NCBI GenBank assembly: GCA_946538835.1 | Contig: CAMNGZ010000002.1 | Span: 1 to 43,752, forward strand | DNA: 43,752 bases | Source of the DNA: an uncultured Clostridium sp. | GTDB taxonomy: Bacteria; Bacillota_I; Bacilli_A; Acholeplasmatales; Anaeroplasmataceae | Reading direction: 5' to 3' | Part shown: positions 15,016 to 23,064 of the stretch, piece after piece | Numbering within the stretch: position 1 is the stretch's first letter | Layout: every line of letters starts with the position of its first letter | The notes under the pieces: model-generated | Told to the model about the DNA's origin: nothing | What the model saw: the letters and a program-made list of their open reading frames with translations, nothing else | Database searches by the model: none | Translations under genes and position numbers: made by a program

Positions 15016-15041
15016 GCAAACAAGAAAGGAGGGAAAGCATT

Positions 15042-15338
15042 ATGGAATATATATCTATACCATGTATTGTTGTAATTTGTTATTTGTTTGCTGAAATGCT
15101 CAAAGTTATTACAGGAAAGAATGAAATAGTTAAAAGATTAATACCATTAATTGTTGGATTAATAGGTGGAATATTAGGATTTAGTATACATCGATTCTAT
15201 CCAGATTATTTAGGTGTTAATACTATGTATGAAGCAATAGCTATAGGAATTATTTCAGGATTATCATCAACAGGTTCAAATCAAATAATAAAGCAACTAT
15301 TAAAAGGAGAAAAAAAGAATGAGAGCGAATTTTTTTGA
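15042..15338 (+). CDS. Holin-like small membrane protein (Hol44 / holin superfamily V type)
   Basis: The 98-residue protein has an N-terminal hydrophobic helix (IPCIVVICYLFAEML), a basic turn (KNEIVKRL), a Gly-rich helix IPLIVGLIGGILGFSIHRF, and a third hydrophobic region EAIAIGIISGLSSTGSNQII followed by a charged tail. This order, with IPLIVGLIGGILG and GIxSGLxSTGxNQ, is characteristic of Hol44-type phage holins. Holins make lesions in the cytoplasmic membrane and release proteins. Its ribosome binding site AAGGAGGG is near perfect. It is first in a run of five closely spaced genes, overlapping the next by 20 bases. No endolysin, terminase or structural phage gene is nearby, so this is not a prophage lysis module. 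Confidence 0.75.
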   Translation: MEYISIPCIVVICYLFAEMLKVITGKNEIVKRLIPLIVGLIGGILGFSIHRFYPDYLGVNTMYEAIAIGIISGLSSTGSNQIIKQLLKGEKKNESEFF

Positions 15339-16143
15339 GTTAGAATATAACCCAAAAATTGATTATCTGATCACAAAAAATTTATTACTTGGTTGGCCTA
15401 AAAATCATAATGAGTTTGATTTAAGAAAGGTTTATAAAAATAAATATAAAAGATTAGATAAGAGTTTAAAAAAGATAAAGAAGATAAGAGATTTTTTAAG
15501 GAAAAAGGAAATCATTAGTTTTGATAAAGAAGATTATCAAAAGCTAATTAAAATAATTACAAACAAATCATATGAGTATCATTTCAAAGTTGATTTTAAA
15601 GAAATGAAAAAAGAAAATTTAGTAGAATATGTTTCATTTCTAAAATACTTAGATGATGAAGATATTAAATTATCTGCATTATCAGTAATGGTTTTATATG
15701 TATGTGCAAAAGAAAATGAAATAATTATTCCTTATAGAGGAATGATAAGAAGAATTTTAAATGAAGAAAATGCAGATGTGGTAAATACAATGATATGCAT
15801 TTTACGAGATAGAACTGCAAGAAATAATATTAAACATGATATTAGAATTAATGAGCTTGTGAGAAAAACAGTTAAGGATAAAAAACAAGAATTCTTAGAA
15901 ACATTTAAACAAGTCAAATCATATGGAGTATTTGGATCTTTTGCACTCCATAAAGAGAATGAATACAGTGACTTAGATATGGTCTTTATAAGTGATGATA
16001 CAAGCATCTTACTTGAAAGAGATATCTATGAATATTGGCGCAAATATTTTGATATTGAAATGGACATTAAGGTCGTTAAAGAAGATGAACTTGAAAATGA
16101 ATTAACAGATTGCATGCGCATGACACTTAAAATGGTGAAATAA
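15319..16143 (+). CDS. Degenerate Fic-like helical domain plus C-terminal nucleotidyltransferase (paralogue 1)
   Basis: The C-terminal ~75 residues carry a minimal nucleotidyltransferase signature: FGSFALHKENEYSDLDMVF, with G206-S207 and D218/D220, and a possible third carboxylate at D249 (IEMDIKV). This is the Pol beta/MNT superfamily pattern. The ~200-residue helical N-terminus contains LKYLDDEDIKLSALSVMVLY (around 108-127) followed by a helix and IIIP. By position this matches the Fic core helix, where active enzymes have HPFxDGNGRxxR, but the catalytic His and Gly-Asn-Gly are absent. The next gene encodes a paralogue. The start overlaps the holin gene and has AAAAGGAG upstream. Nucleotide transfer is plausible, the target unknown. 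Confidence 0.6.
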   Translation: MRANFFELEYNPKIDYLITKNLLLGWPKNHNEFDLRKVYKNKYKRLDKSLKKIKKIRDFLRKKEIISFDKEDYQKLIKIITNKSYEYHFKVDFKEMKKENLVEYVSFLKYLDDEDIKLSALSVMVLYVCAKENEIIIPYRGMIRRILNEENADVVNTMICILRDRTARNNIKHDIRINELVRKTVKDKKQEFLETFKQVKSYGVFGSFALHKENEYSDLDMVFISDDTSILLERDIYEYWRKYFDIEMDIKVVKEDELENELTDCMRMTLKMVK

Positions 16144-16144
16144 A

Positions 16145-17038
16145 ATGGGAAAATATGAACTAATTGTGCGCAAAAAAGTATCAGCATTTATTGAAAAGCA
16201 ATTTCGTTATTTTGGCTATGATTTTGATCACGATGAGTACAAAAAAGTAACTTATGGAGAAAAAGGAATATCTACGCCTTTAGAAGACAAATTAAAATCA
16301 TATTTTGATGCATATATGTATTTATTATCAAATGCCAAAAGTCCACTTACTAAAGCTATTTTAAATAAGTTTAATTATATATTATTTGAAGATAGCTTTA
16401 ATGAAATATCAACATTATCACTTGAAACCAAATTACTAGAAATATGTGAATTATCACCAATTGAAAAAGCATGTGAATTTCATATGTATGCATATGAAAA
16501 ATTATCATATTTAGATGAATGTGATAGGCAAATTGTATCATTAATGTTCTTTAATTATATTCTTGTTAAAAATGATATTCCTTGTGTAAAACTTATTGGA
16601 AGAGATATCAGTAAATATGTTAATGCAAGAGATAAATACTATGAACAAAAAGAAATACTTTATTTGTATTTTACAGAATTAGTAAAAAATTCACAGGTAC
16701 TTAAAAAAACATATTTAAAGAATCTAAAAGAAACAAGTGTTAGTGATATTTATAAGACTATAAATGAATCAAAAGATGAACTACAAAATAAATATCATGT
16801 TGAAAATATATATTTGTATGGTTCTTATGCAAAAGGAATTAATAGAATAGATTCTGATATAGATTTATTAGTAAGATTATCATTTGATCTTCTTTATGAA
16901 GAACGTAAACAAATAATAGATAATTTAAAAGAATTTTTATTTAGCAAATTTAATCGATTTGTAGATATTGAAGAAGTAAGAGAATTCTTCAGTGATGAAT
17001 TTGTAAAAGAAGCACGAGCATTAAAGAGAATTGTTTAA
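16145..17038 (+). CDS. Pseudo-Fic domain fused to nucleotidyltransferase (paralogue 2)
   Basis: This 297-residue protein follows the Fic layout closely: SYFDAYMYLLSNAKSPLTKA (52-71) as the pre-core helices, SPIEKACEFHMYAYEK (104-119), then LSYLDECDR (120-128) where active Fic proteins have HPFxDGNGR, and LMFFNYILVKNDIPCVKL (133-150), strongly reminiscent of the LLMNYILLKNGYPP helix after the Fic motif. His, Gly, Asn and Gly are replaced, so AMPylation by this domain is unlikely. The C-terminus has YGSYAKGINRIDSDIDLLV with G226-S227, D238 and D240, plus D274 in RFVDIEEV, a complete MNT-type nucleotidyltransferase set. It begins one base after the previous stop and ends 12 bases before the Rhs gene. 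Confidence 0.65.
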   Translation: MGKYELIVRKKVSAFIEKQFRYFGYDFDHDEYKKVTYGEKGISTPLEDKLKSYFDAYMYLLSNAKSPLTKAILNKFNYILFEDSFNEISTLSLETKLLEICELSPIEKACEFHMYAYEKLSYLDECDRQIVSLMFFNYILVKNDIPCVKLIGRDISKYVNARDKYYEQKEILYLYFTELVKNSQVLKKTYLKNLKETSVSDIYKTINESKDELQNKYHVENIYLYGSYAKGINRIDSDIDLLVRLSFDLLYEERKQIIDNLKEFLFSKFNRFVDIEEVREFFSDEFVKEARALKRIV

Positions 17039-17050
17039 AAAAGGAGAATT

Positions 17051-20000
17051 ATGAGAAATATAGGACTTAGAAGTTTTTCTAAGAGTTTAGAAAGAGATTT
17101 AACATTTGCAAAAGCTTATATCAATTTAAGTAAAAATGAAAATAATATAGTAATTGATATACCACTTTTGAATGAATTTGGTTTAAGTTATATTTACAAT
17201 AACTTAAATAGAGAAAAAACAGGAAGTATGGGAAAGGGAGGTCAAATTAGTATTTTTAAAAAGTTAAATACAAGTGATTTAACAATTGAAAATGCTGATG
17301 GTTCAATTGATAAGTATGTTGAAGGAGAAGAAAACAAATTAACTGGCTTAACCTTAACAAGTGCCTCTACAGACAGATATAGTTTATCAAGAAATTACAC
17401 TTTAAAAACTAAAGATGGAAATTCAATTGAATATGGTGATACAGTTAGAGATTATCCAGAAAAAATTAAAACTAATAATATCACAAATACTATAACTTTA
17501 ACATCTGATGGTATCATTTTAAAGAATCAATCAAAAGACGAAGCCTTTTTAAAAATTAATGGAAAAGGAATCGTTGAAGAAATAACATTAAAAAAGGATT
17601 CAAAATTAATTCAAACAGTATTATTACATTATGAAAATGAAAAATTAATTGAAATTGAATATGTAAATCCACGTGGTGGAAAGAATAGTGTATTAATAAG
17701 ACATGATGCATATTCAGTTAGTGTAATATGCAAAGAAACTAACGAAGGTGAAAAATATATCTTTAGACAAGGATTGCTTGTTGAAGTTGACATCATTGAT
17801 AAAAAAGAGACTAAAAAAGATATACGTATAACATATGATGAAAATTTAAATGCAACCACAATAGAAGATAGTACAGGTACTAAAGAGTATTACTTATTTA
17901 ATAGTTGTAAGATTCAAGGTTATGAATTTGATGTTAACACAGTTTATACAAATGATCTAGGAGATGTAACAGCTAATGAGTATAATGATGAGTTAAAATT
18001 ATTATATTCAAATGGATATGATAAAGTTAAATTGCAAAATGCTGTTATTTCAAATTTGAATTTATCAGATTTTAGCATTGAAAGAGATGATTATACAGCA
18101 TCAAATAAATATGAAGAAAAAGTATTAGTTAATGCAAGCAAAACTAATAGCCAATTTAAAGGAATTAAAACTATTTCATTATTAGGAAATGGAACTGATA
18201 ATTATTTGTTTACTTGTCTTGTCAAAGGTAATGAAAATGGTAAAATTAATGCCACATTAACTTCAAAAATTCAAGATCAATATGTTGAATCAATAAAATC
18301 TAGCGTTTTAAATGTAAAAAAAGATTTAAGAATGCTTAGTGTGTGTTTAAATGCAACAAGGGCATTTGATACTTTAGAAATTACACTTGAAGGAAATGGA
18401 AATCTTGTAATTGGTTCTATAAATTTATTTAAAACTGAATTTGCATCTTTCTATTTATATGATGAACACGGAAATAGAACTGGTGTGCAAAATGGTGGTA
18501 AAGCGACATACAATTCCAAGAATTTGATATCTAATGTGGTTGCAGATAATTGTGCTAGTTATGATTTTACATATGATTCAAACAATAATATGAAGAGTTG
18601 CAAAGGCGCGTATGGTATTAAAATTGAAAATGAGTATGATAAATTCAATAATGTAGTAAAGCAAACAGCATCAAGTGATTCAGTAAAGCTTGTAACAACA
18701 AAAGAGTATGATGAATCCACAAATTTATTAAAGAGTGAAACAGATGAATCAGGAAATGTTACAACATATGAATATGATGATTTTGGCGAAGTAAAGAAAA
18801 TAAAAAATGCACTAGGTCATATTTGCGAAAATGTTTATAATAAGTATTCTGATTTAGAAGAACTAATTGTATCTGGTGCTGGTAAGGAAGCAAGAGCTAA
18901 ATATCATTATGATGAAGAAACCAGAAAACTTATTGAAATAGACGTTTCTAATGGAACTATTTATAGATTTGTTTATGATGAAAAGCTAAGATTTACAAAA
19001 CTATTACTAAATGGAACATGTGTATTTAAATATGTTTATAATGATTTAGATTTGATTTCAAGTCAATACTTTGGTGAATCAAGTGATCATTTTGATTTTG
19101 AATATAATGATAAAAAGATGATTACTAAAGTATCATATTCAAATCAAAATTTATATTATATCTATATTTATGATGATTTTAATAGATTACATAAGATTGA
19201 AGAATCTAGAAATGAAAACTTATCTACTGTTGAAGAATATAAATATGATTCTGATTCGAAAATTGTTAAAGTCATAAATAAAAATAAAGAAATTTCTAAG
19301 ATTTTTGATAATTTAGGTAATGTAAGTAGAACAAAATCAAGCTTTCCCAGCAAACAAATTGTCCAAGAATATGATACAATTGATAGAGCCAAAGGATCAA
19401 ATCCTGAAACTATTCTTTCGTATATTAGTCAAAATGCTAGTACGTGCTGTGCGACCTTTATTAAAGATATTAATGCTCATAGTAAAAGTGGTATAGCTTG
19501 GAATAGGCATGGTAGAACTATAAACCCTTCAGATTTATTAAAAGATGGAATTATTCCTTGTGTAGATTCAAGTATAGGCTATTCTTTATATATTGGTAAG
19601 GCTGATATGCCAAAGACATGTGGATATGCAGCATTCTGGTTTAAACCATCAACATATGAAAATAATGTGTGCTTATTTAGTATGCTTGGTAAATATAATG
19701 ATATTATATCAGTATTTACATATGATGGATATTTATACTTAAAATTAAGAAATGGAAGCAGTATTAATGATAGACCAAGTTGTGAATGTGGTCCTAATGA
19801 TGCTTATTTATTATATAAATCAAAAGAAAAATATAATATTAATCAATGGAATTTCTTTGCGATAGATATTTGTACTCGTTATGATGAAGGTTGTGATTTT
19901 GTATTTGATATTGCATTCTATTTAAATAGCGATAGACAAAGAGTGTACTATAAAAATGATTGGAAATATGATAACGAAATCACAAATGATGTAGTATATA

Positions 20001-22573
20001 ATTTCGGCTTCTATACATTTAGCTACGATGAATATAATCAAATTGGTAAAACTTATTATAATATGTCAATGAAAATAGCGTTAGTATCAGTATTTAGCCG
20101 TTATATTCCAGAATATGATGTTGAAGATTATTATGAGAATACTAAAGATTATATCGTAGATAATGCCTTACCAACAGGTGTTTCTGATTTCAATGCGGTC
20201 GACTTCTCACGTTCATCAGTTTATGATATTGACCCATCATTTAAAGTCTTTCCACTTGAAAATAATTTATTTTCATTAGATTATGATCCTACAAATGTTT
20301 CATCATTTGATAAGCCATATCATTTTGATATTAGAAAGGGTGTAGGAGTTGATAAGGATAGAACTTTCAATTTTAATAATATAGCAAAAAGATTTGCATA
20401 TGTCGCAAATAAATCATTCTTATCATACAAGACTTTATTATGTGAATCAGGAACAGTTGCAGCTAAATTCTTTATAGATTCAGTAAACGAAAAGCAATAC
20501 TTATTCGATTTTAAATCTAATCGTGAACGTTTTGGTTTATATAGAAATATAGATAGACAAGTAGTATTTGTACATGGCGATTTAGAATATCGTACTGGAT
20601 TATATATAAATGATAATGAATGGACTGGAGTAGCATTAACATATGATACAACAGTAAAGTCTGATTCGATGAGCTATATGAAGAACAAATTATTCAGAAT
20701 TGTTGTTGGTACAAAACAAGTAGCTTATGAAATTGGTTGTGGCTTAGATATTAATAACTTAGAAGTACTTCTTGGTAGAAGATTTGAAGAAGATAGAGTT
20801 AATACTAACATGACACATGATCTTACTATTTGTCGTGCTTTATATGGCCAAATTGCTGATTTTGCTTATAAACCAAATTATAGTACTTTTGATGAATGTA
20901 AAAGAATATTATCGATCTCTCCAACATCAAAACTAAAAATGTATGATGAATTAAATATTTTAAGAAGAGAAGAAATTAATAATAACAATACAATATATTC
21001 ACATCAAATTAATTATAATAGTGATAAAGGATTAAAAATATCTAGTGATTCATTTAAATTTGCAAACAATAGTTCATTAGCTAATGGCATTAATTATAGA
21101 AACTATGAAATAGATGATACAGGTAATGTTACTAAAATAACTGATAATTTATTTGGTAGTCACACATATACATATAATTATAGAGGATTCTTAGTAGGTG
21201 AAGACAATATCACATATGAATATGATGATAATGGAAATATGACTAAGAACTCTAAACATAGTTTTAAATATGATTCTGTAATTAAAGATAAATTGGTAAA
21301 GGTTGATAATAAAGATATTAACTATGATTCAGCAAATCCAGGTAATATTTCAAGATATGGTAATATTATGTATAAATATCAAGGAAGAAGACTTGTTGAG
21401 TATACTAATATGAATAATTCATATCACACATTAAAGATCGAATATGAATATAATGATAAAGGATTACGTACTAAAAAAACTGTATCTATTATTAAAGAAT
21501 CAAATAATATTACTAAGGCAGAATATAATTATGAATATGATGGAGATAAATTAGTTTATGAAAAAACTCCAACATGTACAAATTATTATTTATATGATGA
21601 AAATGATGAGATATATGGATTCATTCAAAATGGTACAAATAAATATTACTATGTAAAAGATTCTTTAAATAATATTTTAGGAATTATTGACGATAATGGT
21701 GCATTAGTAGTAAAATATCAGCTAGATGCATATGGAAATAATATCGGCGTCACAGGTAATATTTATAACCCAATAAGATATAAAGGTTACTACTATGATG
21801 AAGAATCAAATATGTATTATTGTCAATCACGTTATTACTTACCTGAACTTTATAGATGGTTAAATATTGACAATGCTAACTTCTTAAAAGAAGATGACAT
21901 TAATAAATTAAATCTATTTGTATATTGCACAAATAATCCAGTGATGTATTCCGATGGGAGTGGACATTTCCCAATTTTGGCATGTATACTTGGAATTACA
22001 GCGCTTGTTGGAATGGGATTAACAATAGGTGGTGTAGCTTCTGATAATAGTACACTAAAAGCTGTTGGATTAAGTATGGTTGCAGCTCCTGCTTTGATAA
22101 GTGGTGGTTTAGCAATTGCAGCAGGAATAGGTGGTGCTACATTAACTGGTATAGTTGGTGGTGTTACAGTAGCTGCTGGTTTAGGTACTGCAACTTTTGC
22201 TAGTGCAGAATACCAACAAATGTTTACTGGAAACAATTGGATGTTAGATGCTGGGATGAACAAAGATGTGTATAATGGATTAATGATAGCAACTGCATCC
22301 GTAGCGACTATGGGTACATTTGCTTCGAGTTTTTGTACTTCATTCAATATAAAATCCATTAATCAAATAGGAAAATTTGGCGAATATCATGGAATGAGAT
22401 TTACTACTGCCAATGGCAAATCAAGAGTTTTGTCATTCCATACGCACGGACATAAAGTTGCTCATGGTTTTAGAAGTATTCCAGAGTGGCACTGGCAACT
22501 TCAAAAGTGGAATCCATATACAGGAAAAACAGCTGGTACAATAGCTAAGTGGATTTGGTGGAATCTTATGTAG
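17051..22573 (+). CDS. Giant Rhs/YD-repeat polymorphic toxin with LamG-like inserts
   Basis: The 1840-residue protein has no signal peptide or N-terminal membrane segment. It contains an N-terminal beta-rich Rhs shell region (FGLSYIYNN, GKGGQISIFKKL), YD-type repeats from ~470 to ~790 (YEYDDFGEVKKIKNALGHI), two lectin-like LamG/jelly-roll segments (around 857, CGYAAFWFKP; around 1132, GTVAAKFFIDS), further YD repeats (~1375-1590), and the Rhs-associated core end RYYLPELYRWLNID from R1594. A Gly/Ala-rich hydrophobic stretch (~1642-1712) and a variable C-terminal tip (~1774-1840) follow. YD repeats form a cage around the toxin tip in this family. The usual DPxG after NNPVMYS reads DGSG. The ribosome binding site is AAAGGAG. 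Confidence 0.9.
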   Translation: MRNIGLRSFSKSLERDLTFAKAYINLSKNENNIVIDIPLLNEFGLSYIYNNLNREKTGSMGKGGQISIFKKLNTSDLTIENADGSIDKYVEGEENKLTGLTLTSASTDRYSLSRNYTLKTKDGNSIEYGDTVRDYPEKIKTNNITNTITLTSDGIILKNQSKDEAFLKINGKGIVEEITLKKDSKLIQTVLLHYENEKLIEIEYVNPRGGKNSVLIRHDAYSVSVICKETNEGEKYIFRQGLLVEVDIIDKKETKKDIRITYDENLNATTIEDSTGTKEYYLFNSCKIQGYEFDVNTVYTNDLGDVTANEYNDELKLLYSNGYDKVKLQNAVISNLNLSDFSIERDDYTASNKYEEKVLVNASKTNSQFKGIKTISLLGNGTDNYLFTCLVKGNENGKINATLTSKIQDQYVESIKSSVLNVKKDLRMLSVCLNATRAFDTLEITLEGNGNLVIGSINLFKTEFASFYLYDEHGNRTGVQNGGKATYNSKNLISNVVADNCASYDFTYDSNNNMKSCKGAYGIKIENEYDKFNNVVKQTASSDSVKLVTTKEYDESTNLLKSETDESGNVTTYEYDDFGEVKKIKNALGHICENVYNKYSDLEELIVSGAGKEARAKYHYDEETRKLIEIDVSNGTIYRFVYDEKLRFTKLLLNGTCVFKYVYNDLDLISSQYFGESSDHFDFEYNDKKMITKVSYSNQNLYYIYIYDDFNRLHKIEESRNENLSTVEEYKYDSDSKIVKVINKNKEISKIFDNLGNVSRTKSSFPSKQIVQEYDTIDRAKGSNPETILSYISQNASTCCATFIKDINAHSKSGIAWNRHGRTINPSDLLKDGIIPCVDSSIGYSLYIGKADMPKTCGYAAFWFKPSTYENNVCLFSMLGKYNDIISVFTYDGYLYLKLRNGSSINDRPSCECGPNDAYLLYKSKEKYNINQWNFFAIDICTRYDEGCDFVFDIAFYLNSDRQRVYYKNDWKYDNEITNDVVYNFGFYTFSYDEYNQIGKTYYNMSMKIALVSVFSRYIPEYDVEDYYENTKDYIVDNALPTGVSDFNAVDFSRSSVYDIDPSFKVFPLENNLFSLDYDPTNVSSFDKPYHFDIRKGVGVDKDRTFNFNNIAKRFAYVANKSFLSYKTLLCESGTVAAKFFIDSVNEKQYLFDFKSNRERFGLYRNIDRQVVFVHGDLEYRTGLYINDNEWTGVALTYDTTVKSDSMSYMKNKLFRIVVGTKQVAYEIGCGLDINNLEVLLGRRFEEDRVNTNMTHDLTICRALYGQIADFAYKPNYSTFDECKRILSISPTSKLKMYDELNILRREEINNNNTIYSHQINYNSDKGLKISSDSFKFANNSSLANGINYRNYEIDDTGNVTKITDNLFGSHTYTYNYRGFLVGEDNITYEYDDNGNMTKNSKHSFKYDSVIKDKLVKVDNKDINYDSANPGNISRYGNIMYKYQGRRLVEYTNMNNSYHTLKIEYEYNDKGLRTKKTVSIIKESNNITKAEYNYEYDGDKLVYEKTPTCTNYYLYDENDEIYGFIQNGTNKYYYVKDSLNNILGIIDDNGALVVKYQLDAYGNNIGVTGNIYNPIRYKGYYYDEESNMYYCQSRYYLPELYRWLNIDNANFLKEDDINKLNLFVYCTNNPVMYSDGSGHFPILACILGITALVGMGLTIGGVASDNSTLKAVGLSMVAAPALISGGLAIAAGIGGATLTGIVGGVTVAAGLGTATFASAEYQQMFTGNNWMLDAGMNKDVYNGLMIATASVATMGTFASSFCTSFNIKSINQIGKFGEYHGMRFTTANGKSRVLSFHTHGHKVAHGFRSIPEWHWQLQKWNPYTGKTAGTIAKWIWWNLM

Positions 22574-22587
22574 GAGGATTTGAAACT

Positions 22588-22941
22588 ATGGAAATTTTAG
22601 ATGAATCATTAAATTATTATGCAAATCTTATGCTTGATGATTTTAAAAAATCAGAAATTTATAAAAAGTTTTATGTAGAAGCAGCTAATTTGAATTGCAA
22701 AATTAAAGTTGAATGTGGAAAGTCTACTGATTTAAAAGATAAAGATATTTATTTAGGGATTGTATTTTGTGATGAGAATGATAAACCTATAGAAATATAC
22801 GATGAAGGCGAAATGAGTGCTTCTATAAGTATTGTTAGAGTTGATGAAAAAAATAGATATTGTTTTAGTCATTGGCTTCAAGATGATTTTATCGAGGATA
22901 TTAAGTTGCTTATAAATAAAATTATAAAATTAAAAAAATAA
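22588..22941 (+). CDS. Candidate immunity protein for the Rhs toxin
   Basis: An AGGAGG overlapping the Rhs stop codon (TAG 22571-22573) precedes this ATG by ten bases; a longer frame from 22549 has no such site and would overlap the Rhs gene. The 118-residue product (MEILDESLNYYANLML at the start) is rich in Asp and Glu, has no membrane segment, and is not a family I recognise. Position immediately behind the toxin tip, small size and acidity fit a cytoplasmic immunity protein, perhaps against a nucleic-acid-acting toxin. Coupling through the overlapped stop/Shine-Dalgarno would keep the ratio fixed. Confidence 0.65.
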   Translation: MEILDESLNYYANLMLDDFKKSEIYKKFYVEAANLNCKIKVECGKSTDLKDKDIYLGIVFCDENDKPIEIYDEGEMSASISIVRVDEKNRYCFSHWLQDDFIEDIKLLINKIIKLKK

Positions 22942-22948
22942 AAATATA

Positions 22949-23006
22949 GTACACCTATATAAATTTAGGCATATGGAAATGTTGATAGTTTTCATATGTC
23001 TTTTTT
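22949..23006 (+). terminator. Copy C of the immunity-gene 3' element, terminator of the toxin operon
   Basis: AGGCATATGGAAA (22967-22979) pairs, with G-U wobbles, with TTTTCATATGTCT (22989-23001), then a T-run. The preceding CACCTATATAAATTTAGGCATATGGA resembles the segments after 13564 and at 14175. Confidence 0.75.
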
Positions 23007-23033
23007 GTTGTAGGAAAATAAACATAAATGGTA

Positions 23034-23039
23034 TATAAT
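23034..23039 (+). promoter_or_regulatory. -10 box of the MATE transporter gene
   Basis: TATAAT 26 bases upstream of the ATG; the -35 is unclear (TTGTAG 20 bases upstream). Confidence 0.4.
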
Positions 23040-23064
23040 ATCATAGGCAAAAGGAGTTAATATT

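Noticed and set aside
15042-15338. Prophage or phage remnant, because of the holin gene
   Set aside because: No terminase, portal, capsid, tail, integrase or endolysin gene occurs in the flanking sequence; the holin is part of the Rhs operon.
21850-22359. 169-codon open frame on the minus strand inside the Rhs gene
   Set aside because: It is antisense to the Gly/Ala-rich linker of the Rhs protein; the composition bias of that linker leaves the opposite strand open. No ribosome binding site or promoter is visible.
17051-22573. Alternative genetic code (TGA as Trp) suggested by the very AT-rich DNA
   Set aside because: Trp residues are encoded by TGG and several genes end in TGA at sensible places, for instance 8226-8228.
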